DNA from: Phycisphaerales bacterium UBA4658
GTDB lineage: Bacteria > Planctomycetota > Phycisphaerae > Phycisphaerales > UBA1924
Assembly (NCBI GenBank): GCA_002405485.1
Contig: DHLW01000127.1
Location: 27,036-37,265 of the forward strand
Length of the DNA stretch: 10,230 bases
Direction: 5' to 3'
The notes below the pieces were generated by a model that saw nothing but the letters and a program-made list of their open reading frames with translations, was not told the origin of the DNA and made no database searches. This document shows, piece after piece, positions 1-6,656 of this stretch. Both the position numbers and the translations under genes were made by a program. Numbering within the stretch: position 1 is the stretch's first letter; the number at the start of each line of letters is the position of its first letter.

Positions 1-385
1 GGACGCCCGCAAAGCCCCCGAAGCCCCCGCCCCGTGATGCGCCGAAGATGGACTCGAAGAACTCACTGAAGTCCGCTTGTTCGCCCGCCTGAGGGCCAGG
101 GCGCCGCCCGCGGGGGCGCCCGCCGTTCCACCCTGGAGGGGGCCGGAACTCCTGACCTTGCTTCCAGTTTGCACCGAGCTGGTCGTAAAGCTTGCGTTTC
201 TCGGGGTCCTTGAGGACCTCGTAGGCCTCGTTGATGTCCTTGAACCGCTTTTCGGCCCCGGGCTCCTTGTTCACGTCGGGGTGGAACTTCCGTGCCAGCC
301 CGCGATACGCGCGTTGGATGTCGTCGGCGCTCGCCGAGCGATCCACGCCGAGGGTGTGGTAATAGTCCTGATATCGGGCCGTCAT
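1..385 (-). CDS. J-domain co-chaperone, CbpA/DnaJ type (partial, C-terminus off window)
   Basis: The visible 128 residues begin with a complete J domain (about residues 7–70): helix II, the HPD tripeptide at residues 35–37 that stimulates DnaK ATPase, then the conserved [21 protein letters not shown] segment. A Pro/Gly/Arg-rich stretch follows (about 80–104), then the start of a Gly/Phe-rich linker (about 106 onward, with [11 protein letters not shown]). The sequence [17 protein letters not shown] just after the J domain is typical of bacterial CbpA-like type II J-proteins, which lack the zinc-finger module; the rest lies beyond the left edge, so that absence cannot be confirmed. The protein would deliver unfolded substrates to DnaK in the cytoplasm. 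The start is the ATG at 385; no good Shine-Dalgarno sequence precedes it. It is transcribed divergently from three hsp20 genes, which fits a shared stress-response role. Confidence 0.93.
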   Translation of the reverse strand, partial: MTARYQDYYHTLGVDRSASADDIQRAYRGLARKFHPDVNKEPGAEKRFKDINEAYEVLKDPEKRKLYDQLGANWKQGQEFRPPPGWNGGRPRGRRPGPQAGEQADFSEFFESIFGASRGGGFGGFAGV

Positions 386-400
386 CTCAACACTCTATGG

Positions 401-415
401 ACAAGGGCCGTGCCA
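401..415 (-). promoter_or_regulatory. sigma-54-like -24/-12 element facing the J-protein gene
   Basis: Read on the minus strand this is TGGCACGGCCCTTGT. It matches the sigma-54 consensus TGGCACG-N4-TTGC except at the final C of the -12 box. If real, transcription would start near 389, only about 4 nt before the ATG at 385, so the mRNA would be nearly leaderless; the gene indeed lacks a clear Shine-Dalgarno sequence. A 13/15 identical copy faces the hsp20 genes at 599–613. It could instead be a repressor or activator site, or chance in GC-rich DNA. Confidence 0.3.
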
Positions 416-598
416 GCGCGGCAACGGACGTCCATCGGCAATGCGAACGGCCGTTCGGGTGCTGCACGTCCATTCGGAGGCCCGCGGGGATTCGAATTTG
501 CAGGTCCGCGGCTTCCAACTGCCAAGTTGACAACCCGCACCGGTCGCACTGTGTTCGCAACCCCGTCGATTCGGGCTTGGCAAGGGGGTCGCGGGTCC

Positions 599-613
599 TG
601 GCACGGGGCTTGT
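599..613 (+). promoter_or_regulatory. sigma-54-like -24/-12 element facing the hsp20 cluster
   Basis: TGGCACGGGGCTTGT fits the -24 box TGGCACG, the four-base spacer and the TTG of the -12 box; the following T replaces the consensus C. Standard spacing would put the transcription start near 625, giving a leader of about 48 nt that contains the Shine-Dalgarno sequence at 660–665 of the first hsp20. It is an inverted near-copy of the element at 401–415. No convincing sigma-70 pair was seen in this region: a TTGACA at 527–532 has no acceptable -10 box 16–18 bp downstream. Confidence 0.35.
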
Positions 614-672
614 TTCTCTTTCCTTCGGGAGGCCGGACCTGTGTCTCCGCCCCCGGACAAAGGAGCATGACC

Positions 673-1116
673 ATGATCACGCGTCGAATGTCTCGGATGT
701 TCCCGGAGCTCTCGCTGATGCCGCCGGTCGGCTCGTTCGTTGATGCGATGCTGCGCACACCGGGATTCGAGGTTCCCGACGTGCACACCGTCTTCCCGCC
801 GCTGAACGTGTTCGAGACCGATGAGTCGTTCGTCGTCGAGGCGGAGTTGCCCGGCTTCACCATGGGCGATCTGGAGATCAGCATGCTCGAGGGCGAGCTG
901 ACGATCCTCGGGAAGCGTGAAGAGAAGCTGCCCGAGAACGTGGTGCAGCATCGGCGCGAGCGGGCTGGCAGCACCGAGTTCAAGCGCGTGCTCAAGGTGA
1001 ACGCGCCGGTCGACTCGGAGAAAGTCTCGGCGAAGCTCGAGCATGGCGTGCTCACGATCGAGCTCCCCAAGGCCGAGGCCGCCAAGCCCCGGCGCATCGA
1101 CATCAAGATCACCTGA
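673..1116 (+). CDS. Small heat-shock protein, Hsp20/alpha-crystallin family (first of three)
   Basis: This 147-residue protein is a cytoplasmic ATP-independent holdase that would bind unfolding proteins until DnaK/DnaJ can act. A short N-terminal arm (1–42) precedes the alpha-crystallin domain (about 43–133), with the family signatures AELPGF at 57–62 and the closing A-x-x-x-x-GVL motif (GVLTIELPK at 125–133). The C-terminal tail ends in alternating isoleucines (I142, I144, I146), the I-x-I anchor that docks into a neighbouring dimer during oligomer assembly. The ATG at 673 was chosen because AAGGAG at 660–665 sits 7 nt upstream; the ATG at 667 is only 1 nt from it. The frame stays open back to 292, but that part reads as non-protein-like sequence. 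It is the first gene of a plus-strand chaperone row. Confidence 0.93.
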   Translation: MITRRMSRMFPELSLMPPVGSFVDAMLRTPGFEVPDVHTVFPPLNVFETDESFVVEAELPGFTMGDLEISMLEGELTILGKREEKLPENVVQHRRERAGSTEFKRVLKVNAPVDSEKVSAKLEHGVLTIELPKAEAAKPRRIDIKIT

Positions 1117-1222
1117 ACCCTGCATGCCCCGCCCCCGCATCGCGGAGCGTGCAGCCGTCGGACCCGCAGCCAGGCAGTGCACGAGGGTGATCGCCCCTCA
1201 TCCAAGCGAAAAGGAAGAACCC

Positions 1223-1654
1223 ATGATGACAAGGCCCACAGGCGGATGCTGCTCGATCACCGACGCTCGCGTTGAGCCCCAGACGGCACGGCGCACCGAA
1301 CCCTCGGCGGGCTCGGTCGGCGGCCCCACGTTCCGACCGAGCGTCGACATCCAGGAAACGCCGGAGAAGTTCACGATCATCGCCGATCTTCCGGGCGTGA
1401 AGCCCGACGGGATCGACCTGGTGATCGAGCAGGGCGTGCTCACGCTCAAGGCCGCCGTGCAGCCGCGCGTCCGCTCGGGCGCACGCACGCTCATCTCCGA
1501 GTACGGCGTGGGCGACTTCGAACGCACCTTCAAGCTCGGCGAGGGCGTGGCGAGCGATCTGATCGCCGCCGAGTTCAGCAACGGCGTGCTCACGCTCACC
1601 CTGCCCAAGTCCCCCGCGGCCAAGGCGCGGAAGATCGAAGTGCGCGGCAACTGA
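1223..1654 (+). CDS. Small heat-shock protein, Hsp20 family, divergent (second of three)
   Basis: This 143-residue protein has a recognisable alpha-crystallin domain at about 40–129: ADLPGVKPDGIDLVIEQGVL near 54–73 and AEFSNGVLTLTLPK near 116–129. It ends in RKIEV, a weak I-x-V version of the assembly anchor. Its N-terminal arm is unusual: there is no amphipathic F/R-rich segment such as that of the third paralogue, but a Gly/Cys/Arg-rich stretch with a vicinal Cys pair at residues 9–10. The middle loop is rich in Arg and Gly rather than Lys/Glu. The ATG at 1223 has AAGGA at 1211–1215, 7 nt upstream. It lies 106 bp after the first hsp20 and probably shares its transcript. A role in hetero-oligomers with its neighbours is possible but not shown. 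Confidence 0.88.
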   Translation: MMTRPTGGCCSITDARVEPQTARRTEPSAGSVGGPTFRPSVDIQETPEKFTIIADLPGVKPDGIDLVIEQGVLTLKAAVQPRVRSGARTLISEYGVGDFERTFKLGEGVASDLIAAEFSNGVLTLTLPKSPAAKARKIEVRGN

Positions 1655-1660
1655 TCCGTC

Positions 1661-1725
1661 GCGGCCCAGCCGCGAGACTGGTCTGAGAGACTGGGCCGCG
1701 AGACTGGTCCGCGAGACTGGGCCGA
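1661..1725. repeat. Tandem 13-bp repeat (x4) with an inverted copy, between hsp20 genes
   Basis: Four contiguous 13-bp units follow the consensus GAGACTGGKCYGM at 1674–1686, 1687–1699, 1700–1712 and 1713–1725. Units 1 and 3 carry GGTC and units 2 and 4 carry GGGC, so the array is really a 26-bp unit repeated twice with three differences. Immediately upstream, GCGGCCCAG at 1661–1669 is the exact reverse complement of CTGGGCCGC at 1691–1699, and units 1 and 4 are partial partners, so alternative stem-loops are possible in the transcript. No T-run follows, so it is not an ordinary intrinsic terminator. It lies directly after the stop codon of the second hsp20. Confidence 0.85.
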
Positions 1726-1760
1726 GCACGCAGGGGAGATCCATCGGAGGCGTGCGTGTG

Positions 1761-1778
1761 CCGGCGGACCGCCGCCGG
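1761..1778 (+). promoter_or_regulatory. GC-only stem-loop in the leader of the third hsp20
   Basis: CCGGCGG at 1761–1767 and CCGCCGG at 1772–1778 are perfect reverse complements around the four-base loop ACCG. The hairpin ends 13 nt before the strong Shine-Dalgarno sequence AAAGGAG (1792–1798). It could stabilise the downstream part of a processed transcript, act as a protein-binding site, or be incidental in GC-rich DNA. Confidence 0.45.
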
Positions 1779-1805
1779 AAGACCAATGAGCAAAGGAGCA
1801 CACAC

Positions 1806-2279
1806 ATGATGACGCTGGTCCCATGGAACAAGACGAGCACCGAGTCCGGGCTGTCGCCCCTTGGCGACTTCCATCGCGAGATGGACCGCATCTTCTCGCG
1901 GTTCTTCGACACTCCGACAACCTCCTTGGCCGCGTCGGGCATCGGGGGCGACTTCGCGCCCGCGATGGATCTCTCCGAGACCGACGCGCAGGTCGTGGTC
2001 AAGGCCGAGCTCCCAGGGGTGGATCCTGCACAGATCGAGGTCAAGGTGCAGAACGGAGCCCTTGTGCTCTCGGGCAAGAAGGAGGAGACCAAGGAAGAGA
2101 AGGGCGAGACCTTCTACCGGAGCGAGCGGGTGTACGGGTCGTTCCTGCGGAGCATCACGCTGCCCTCCGGCGTCGACCCCGAGCACGTGAACGCCGAGTT
2201 CAAGAACGGCGTGCTGACGATCAAGCTCAACAAGAAGCCCGAGTCGGCCCCGAAGAAGATCAAGGTTCTCGCCAGGTGA
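1806..2279 (+). CDS. Small heat-shock protein, Hsp20 family, canonical (third of three)
   Basis: This 157-residue member is the most typical of the three. It has an N-terminal arm with an amphipathic FHREMDRIFSRFF segment (22–34), important for substrate binding in this family, then an alpha-crystallin domain at about 50–142. Signatures are AELPGVDPAQIEVKV (67–81), a charged Lys/Glu loop (91–101) leading to SERVYGSFLRSITLP (106–120), and AEFKNGVLTIKLNK (130–143). The tail ends KKIKVLAR, with an I-x-V anchor at 152–154. The ATG at 1806 has AAAGGAG at 1792–1798 with a 7-nt gap, the best ribosome-binding site in the cluster. The gene is followed by a strong terminator and closes the chaperone row. 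The 151-bp gap upstream contains the 13-bp repeats and a hairpin. Confidence 0.96.
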   Translation: MMTLVPWNKTSTESGLSPLGDFHREMDRIFSRFFDTPTTSLAASGIGGDFAPAMDLSETDAQVVVKAELPGVDPAQIEVKVQNGALVLSGKKEETKEEKGETFYRSERVYGSFLRSITLPSGVDPEHVNAEFKNGVLTIKLNKKPESAPKKIKVLAR

Positions 2280-2313
2280 TCGGTCATCGCGAGGCAACCA
2301 ACGGTTGCTCGCC

Positions 2314-2341
2314 AAGCCCGGGCGATGAACCCGGGCTTTTT
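2314..2341 (+). terminator. Intrinsic terminator after the hsp20 cluster
   Basis: AAGCCCGGG (2314–2322) and CCCGGGCTT (2330–2338) form a perfect 9-bp stem with a 7-nt loop, followed by a T-run through 2341. A smaller hairpin, GCAACC (2294–2299) with GGTTGC (2303–2308), lies just upstream. On the minus strand the stem is followed by only two T's, so it would terminate the convergent nadK transcript less well. Confidence 0.9.
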
Positions 2342-2375
2342 CGTGCGCCCGGCCCTCGCGTGCCGGACGCGCCAC

Positions 2376-3263
2376 TCACTGCTCCCGAGTCACCGGCGGT
2401 GCGCCCCACCTCAGCTTGCTGATCAGCGTTGTCCAGTACGAGCTGTGCGGGTTGCGGACGAACCGGGCCGACCGCGTGTCGCGCCGAATCGTGATGCGTT
2501 GGCCGGCGCGCACGCGCGAAGCGACCTGTCCGTCCAGCACCAGCGCCGTGCCACCGGCCAGCCCGGGTATCGACGGATCGTCGTTCACGCGCTCGAGGGT
2601 GATCTCGATCACGCTCGTTGCGGGCACGACGACGGGTCGAAACGCGAGCGAGTGAGCGGCCATGGGTGTGAGCGCCATCGCCTGGACTTCGGGCGAGATG
2701 ATCGCCCCGCCCGCCGAGGCGTTGTACGCCGTCGATCCGATCGGCGTCGAGACGATCAGCCCGTCGCCCACGACCGACGGCCCGGGCGTTCCGTCGATCT
2801 TGATGGCCAGTGCGATCATACGATATGGCGGGCCCGCGGTGATCACCACGTCGTTGTGCGCGAGCGCCCCCTCGGGCGACGACCCCAGCGGCGGGTCGAT
2901 CGTGGCCCGAAGCATCGGGCGATCCTGTACGTGCAGTGGCGAACCGTCAAACAGAGCCTTGGCCTGCAGTCGAAGCGCGGGAAGATCGAACTCGGCCATG
3001 AACCCGAGCTTGCCCAGGTTCACCCCGAGCATCGGCAACCCCAGGTGCACGCAGCGGCGCGACTGGCCCATGAGCGTGCCATCGCCTCCGAGCACCACGA
3101 TCAGATCCGCCCCCTTGGCCTCGGCCACGGAGATCTCACGACCGTTCGCGTCCAGCTCGGCTGCCACTCGGCCGTGCGCGTTGATCAGCGATCGCACTTC
3201 CGCCAGCGCGGCGAGCACGTCGGGCTTGGCCCGGTTGACCAGCAGCAGAACGGTGCGACCCAT
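2376..3263 (-). CDS. nadK: NAD kinase
   Basis: NAD kinase phosphorylates the 2'-hydroxyl of NAD to give NADP in the cytoplasm. The 295-residue length fits the bacterial family. Hallmarks are the GGDGT motif at residues 59–63 (phosphate donor site), NLGKLGF at 82–88, AHND at 135–138 (family N-E/D site contacting the nicotinamide ribose), and DGLIVSTPIGSTAYNASAGG at 167–186, which forms the NAD site and beta-sandwich core. The start is taken as the ATG at 3263 because GGAGG (plus positions 3273–3277) lies 9 nt upstream; in-frame ATGs at 3269 and 3272 are only 3 and 0 nt from it. The frame is open to 3365 without another ribosome-binding site. It follows dxs in the same direction after 121 bp and converges on the hsp20 cluster. 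Confidence 0.95.
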   Translation of the reverse strand: MGRTVLLLVNRAKPDVLAALAEVRSLINAHGRVAAELDANGREISVAEAKGADLIVVLGGDGTLMGQSRRCVHLGLPMLGVNLGKLGFMAEFDLPALRLQAKALFDGSPLHVQDRPMLRATIDPPLGSSPEGALAHNDVVITAGPPYRMIALAIKIDGTPGPSVVGDGLIVSTPIGSTAYNASAGGAIISPEVQAMALTPMAAHSLAFRPVVVPATSVIEITLERVNDDPSIPGLAGGTALVLDGQVASRVRAGQRITIRRDTRSARFVRNPHSSYWTTLISKLRWGAPPVTREQ

Positions 3264-3384
3264 GGACATCATCCTCCGGACGCAGGGCCTCGCCTGAACC
3301 GTCGCCGAGAACGGCGATTCCGAGAACATCCGGAGATGCCCCGGCAGAGCTCCTGCCGCCCGCACCGACGATCATCCGACCGCT

Positions 3385-5385
3385 TCAGGCAAGCACCGGC
3401 GAAACAGACTGGGTCACGACCCGCGGAGTCACGGCCGCGGATCCAAGCTCAACGGCCTGTCGAATGCCCCGGATGATCCCCGCCTGGTCGATTCCGGCGA
3501 TCTCGAGCTGCCGCGAACGGGAATCCTGGATGATCCACGAGTCCGGAAGCCCCAGCCGAATGATCCGCGACGCGTCGAGGTGCTGCTCCTGCGCGGCCTC
3601 GAGCACCGCCGACCCAAAGCCGCCGACGATCGAGTGATCCTCCACCGTCACGATCGGGATGTTCCGGCTGAGCAGCTCGCGGACGAGTGCGGCGTCCACG
3701 GGCTTGGCAAACCGGGCGTCGTACACGCTGACGGCGTACTCGCCCTTCAGGGCGTCGGCGGCCTTCAACGCGTCGATCGCCGGCGTCCCGAAGGCCAGCA
3801 CCGCCACGTCCACCGTCGGCCCGGCCGCACCGGCCGGCTTGCCGACAACGTCCAGCTCCGGCGTCAGGCAGCGGGCCTTGCCAAGCTCAAACTTCGGCGT
3901 CGGCCCAAGCCGATCGACCACCATGGTGCTGACGTTGTCGCGCGGATAGCGTGCCGCGGACAGGCCTTCCTCATAGCCCCGCATGAACTCCACGGCCTCG
4001 ACGAGCGAGGGCTCGTCGATCGGCGCCACCAGCGCCGCGGCGGGAAGCGTCCGCAGGATCGCCGTGTCGCAAAAGCCGTGGTGCACCGCGCCGTCGCCCC
4101 CGACCAGCCCGGCACGATCCAGCAGCAGCCGCACCGGCAGCCCCTGCAGCGACGACTCCTGGAACGCCTGATCGAACGCCCTCTGGAGGAACGTCGAGTA
4201 GACGGCAAAGAACGGCTTCCAACCCGTCTTGGCCAGGCCGGCCATCATGTCCAGCGCGTGGCTCTCGCAGATCCCGGTGTCGAACGAGCGCTCGGGGAAC
4301 GCCGCGAGCGTCTTGTTGATCCCGGTCCCGTCGGGCATGGCGGCGGTCGCGGTGAGGATCTTCGGGTCCCGCTTCATGGCGTCGACGAGGATGTCGCCGA
4401 TCGCCGCGGTGAAGGACCGCCCGTCCTTCTTGATCTCGACCCGGCACCCCTCGCGGACGAACGGCGCGGGGGAGTGGAACTTGCTCGAGTCCCCCTCTGC
4501 GAAGTCGAATCCCTTGCCCTTGACGGTCTTGACATGCAGGACCATCGGACGGTCCAGGTCGCGGGCCTCGGTGAGGAACTCCAGCAGCGTCGGGAAGTCG
4601 TGCCCGTCGATCGGGCCCGCCGTGAGCAGCCCGAAGTGCTCGAACCACGCGTCGTCGTGCAGCGCGGCCTTGGTCATCTCCCCGGCCTGGTGATACGCCT
4701 CGGCGATGAGCGAGCCGCCGGGCATGTGCTTGAGCACTTCCTTGCCGCGCTTCTTCAGATCGGCATAGGTGTGCGAGAGCCGGATGCGATCAAAGTGCTG
4801 GGCGACGGCGCCCTGCGGCTTGGAGATCGACATCCCGTTGTCGTTCAGGATGACCAGGAACTGCCGGCGGAGCGTGCCCGCGCCGTTGAGACCCTCCATG
4901 GCCACGCCATTGACGATCGACGCGTCCCCGATGATCGTCGCCACGCGACGGCCCTTGGGATTGGTCCGGGGGTCAAAGCCCTCGCCGTTGAGCGAGTCGC
5001 CCCGGGCCATGCCCACCGCTGTGGAAATGCCGGTGCCCGCGTGCCCGACGCGGAACAGGTCGTAGGGCGACTCAGCCGGCTCCGGGAACCCCGCCATGCC
5101 GGCGCTGGTCCGCAGGTTCTTGAGCATCGGCAGCCGCCCCGTGAGCAGCTTGTGGGGATAGCACTGGTGCCCGACGTCAAACAACAGCCGGTCCCACGCG
5201 AAATCGAACACGTAGTGCATCGCGATGGTCAGCTCGACCACGCCCAGATTCGGGGCCAGATGCCCGCCGGAGATCGAGACCTGGTCACAGATCGCCTTGC
5301 GGATGTCCGCCGCCACCTCGGGAAGGCGCTCAACGGGGAGTTTGCGGAGATCGGCAGGAGACTTGATGGTTTCCAGAAGCGTCAT
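3385..5385 (-). CDS. dxs: 1-deoxy-D-xylulose-5-phosphate synthase
   Basis: This 666-residue thiamine-diphosphate enzyme condenses pyruvate and glyceraldehyde 3-phosphate, the entry and main control step of the MEP isoprenoid pathway. Residues corresponding to known E. coli DXS sites are visible by eye alignment: His42 (SGGHLAP), His304 (SKFHS), catalytic Glu374 (ICESHA), Tyr396 and Arg402 (YSTFLQRAFDQ), Asp423 (LDRAG) and Arg482 (YPRDN). Domain order is ThDP domain (about 1–320), pyrimidine-binding transketolase domain (about 322–490) and C-terminal transketolase domain (about 525–645). The ThDP signature reads GDA at 153–155 instead of GDG, with Asp154 and NDN at 181–183 intact. The start ATG at 5385 matches the usual family N-terminus, though its ribosome-binding site is weak. 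It lies 281 bp after ispA and 121 bp before nadK, all co-directional. Confidence 0.96.
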   Translation of the reverse strand: MTLLETIKSPADLRKLPVERLPEVAADIRKAICDQVSISGGHLAPNLGVVELTIAMHYVFDFAWDRLLFDVGHQCYPHKLLTGRLPMLKNLRTSAGMAGFPEPAESPYDLFRVGHAGTGISTAVGMARGDSLNGEGFDPRTNPKGRRVATIIGDASIVNGVAMEGLNGAGTLRRQFLVILNDNGMSISKPQGAVAQHFDRIRLSHTYADLKKRGKEVLKHMPGGSLIAEAYHQAGEMTKAALHDDAWFEHFGLLTAGPIDGHDFPTLLEFLTEARDLDRPMVLHVKTVKGKGFDFAEGDSSKFHSPAPFVREGCRVEIKKDGRSFTAAIGDILVDAMKRDPKILTATAAMPDGTGINKTLAAFPERSFDTGICESHALDMMAGLAKTGWKPFFAVYSTFLQRAFDQAFQESSLQGLPVRLLLDRAGLVGGDGAVHHGFCDTAILRTLPAAALVAPIDEPSLVEAVEFMRGYEEGLSAARYPRDNVSTMVVDRLGPTPKFELGKARCLTPELDVVGKPAGAAGPTVDVAVLAFGTPAIDALKAADALKGEYAVSVYDARFAKPVDAALVRELLSRNIPIVTVEDHSIVGGFGSAVLEAAQEQHLDASRIIRLGLPDSWIIQDSRSRQLEIAGIDQAGIIRGIRQAVELGSAAVTPRVVTQSVSPVLA

Positions 5386-5666
5386 GAAGGGCTCTCGTTC
5401 GCGGCCGTGCGATGGACTCGGTGTCAGGTGCTCAGATCAGATGCCCGGTGCCTTCCATGCCCCGGGGAGAATGCCGGAATGCTACGCGAATCCCGGATTT
5501 CGGGTCGGCCCGGTGGACAGGAACGTGGAGAGATGTCGTTTCGGGCAGTTGCACCGAGGGGATTCCCGGACCGTGTGGCAATTCTGGAACCTCTGGCCCT
5601 CCGGATCTCAGCCGCGTTCCCATCTTTGCGGTTCCCGGCCCCGCACTCGGGCCAGGGTTTGGCCGG
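5386..5666. other. 281-bp spacer between ispA and dxs
   Basis: No gene, RNA gene or convincing terminator is seen here. On the minus strand a TAGCAT (a possible -10 box for dxs) occurs without a good -35 partner, and a CCCCGGGG palindrome sits at 5460–5467. The length allows an own promoter for dxs. Confidence 0.4.
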
Positions 5667-6650
5667 TCACTTTGTGCGAACGGCCATGTAGGTCGAGAGC
5701 TGCCTGAGCGGTTCGGCGGGTTCACCCAGCGGCTCAACGGCGTCCAGCGAAAGCTGATACAGCCGATGCACTTCCGCGCGGGTCTGCTCAACACCCATGA
5801 CCCCCGGATAGGTGAGCTTGCCCGCGTCGGCGTCCTTGTTGGACTTCTTGCCGAGGTGGGCCGAGGTCTGGGTCACGTCCAGCAGATCGTCAACGACCTG
5901 GAACATGAGCCCGATGGCCTCGGCGTAGAGCGTGATGCAGCTCAGCGGATCCAGCCGCGACGCGCCGGGATGGCCCTCCAGGGCCGAGAGCGCACCCATG
6001 CGACAGGCGGCGCGAATGAGCATGCCGGTCTTGTGCCGATGGATGAGCTCGAGTTTGCGGATGGGGTCGAGGTCCGAGGGCATGCCGCCCAGGGTGTCGT
6101 AGACCTGACCGGCGATCATGCCGTTGGTGCCCACGGCAAGCTCGCGCATGAGTCGCGACTGCAGCGTGAGCGAGGGCACGCGCTCGGCAAGCACCTGGAA
6201 CGCGCTGGTGAGCAGCGCGTCGCCCGCGAGGATGGCCATGGCTTCGGAGGTGTGCTTGTGAAGCGTCGGACGGCCTCGGCGGGTGTCGTCGTTATCCAGC
6301 CCGGGCAGGTCGTCATGAACCAGTGAGAAGGCGTGCACAAGCTCAACGGCGGCCGCCGCCGGAAGGCACCCGGCGGGATCCGACCCTGGGGGACACACGG
6401 CGTTGAAGCTATGCCACGCCAGGAGCGGCCGGGCCCGCTTGCCGGGGCCGAGGGCCGAGTAGTCCATCGCCGCGATGAGCGCAGGAGGCAGCGGGAGCGA
6501 GGCGATGGCCTCCTTGAGATAGGCCTCGATGCGCGGGAGCGGAGCGATGACGTGCTCCGGGAGGGCGTCGAGATGGATGGCGTTGTGAAGCGTTGAGACT
6601 GCCGGGCGAGCCGGGGCCGAGCCTGATGTGGCGGATGTGCGGGGTGCCAT
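5667..6650 (-). CDS. ispA: Short-chain polyprenyl diphosphate synthase (farnesyl/geranylgeranyl diphosphate synthase)
   Basis: This 327-residue trans-prenyltransferase adds IPP units to an allylic diphosphate. Visible motifs are GPGKRARPLL at 68–77 (IPP-binding Lys and Arg), the first Asp-rich motif DDLPGLDNDD at 113–122 followed by RRGRPT, KTGM at 207–210, and the second Asp-rich motif DDLLD at 254–258 followed by GKKSNKD. The four-residue gap inside the first Asp motif marks bacterial type II FPP/GGPP synthases. The bulky Phe108, five residues before that motif, favours a C15 product by family rules, but GGPP cannot be excluded. The first 35 or so residues are Ala/Ser/Pro-rich and extend beyond the E. 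coli enzyme. The ATG at 6650 lies 6 bp after the ptsN stop, indicating translational coupling. It belongs with the downstream dxs in isoprenoid supply. Confidence 0.93.
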   Translation of the reverse strand: MAPRTSATSGSAPARPAVSTLHNAIHLDALPEHVIAPLPRIEAYLKEAIASLPLPPALIAAMDYSALGPGKRARPLLAWHSFNAVCPPGSDPAGCLPAAAAVELVHAFSLVHDDLPGLDNDDTRRGRPTLHKHTSEAMAILAGDALLTSAFQVLAERVPSLTLQSRLMRELAVGTNGMIAGQVYDTLGGMPSDLDPIRKLELIHRHKTGMLIRAACRMGALSALEGHPGASRLDPLSCITLYAEAIGLMFQVVDDLLDVTQTSAHLGKKSNKDADAGKLTYPGVMGVEQTRAEVHRLYQLSLDAVEPLGEPAEPLRQLSTYMAVRTK

Positions 6651-6656
6651 GGGAGC

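Noticed and set aside
620..665. RNA thermometer hiding the first hsp20 Shine-Dalgarno (TTCCTT at 620–625 against AAGGAG at 660–665)
   Set aside because: The six possible pairs include a wobble, there is no supporting stem, and the predicted transcript start near 625 would exclude the upstream strand.
292..672. N-terminal extension of the first Hsp20 by 127 residues
   Set aside because: The extension overlaps the divergent J-protein gene, has no domain character, and a proper ribosome-binding site sits 7 nt before ATG 673.
386..672. CIRCE (HrcA) or HAIR (HspR) heat-shock operators
   Set aside because: Neither TTAGCACTC-N9-GAGTGCTAA nor CTTGAGT-N7-ACTCAAG is present, even allowing a few mismatches.
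3264..3365. Longer start for NAD kinase at 3365
   Set aside because: No ribosome-binding site precedes it and the added residues do not belong to the NAD kinase fold, whereas GGAGG lies just before the ATG cluster at 3263–3272.
5386..5666. Possible thiamine-diphosphate riboswitch before dxs
   Set aside because: On the minus strand GGCTGAGA and CTGATCTG occur in the right order, but they are much too far apart and the flanking P1/P4/P5 consensus is missing.
3580..5691. A 703-codon open frame on the plus strand opposite dxs
   Set aside because: It is the antisense shadow of a confidently identified dxs in GC-rich DNA; its translation is rich in Arg, His and Gly with no family-like motifs.
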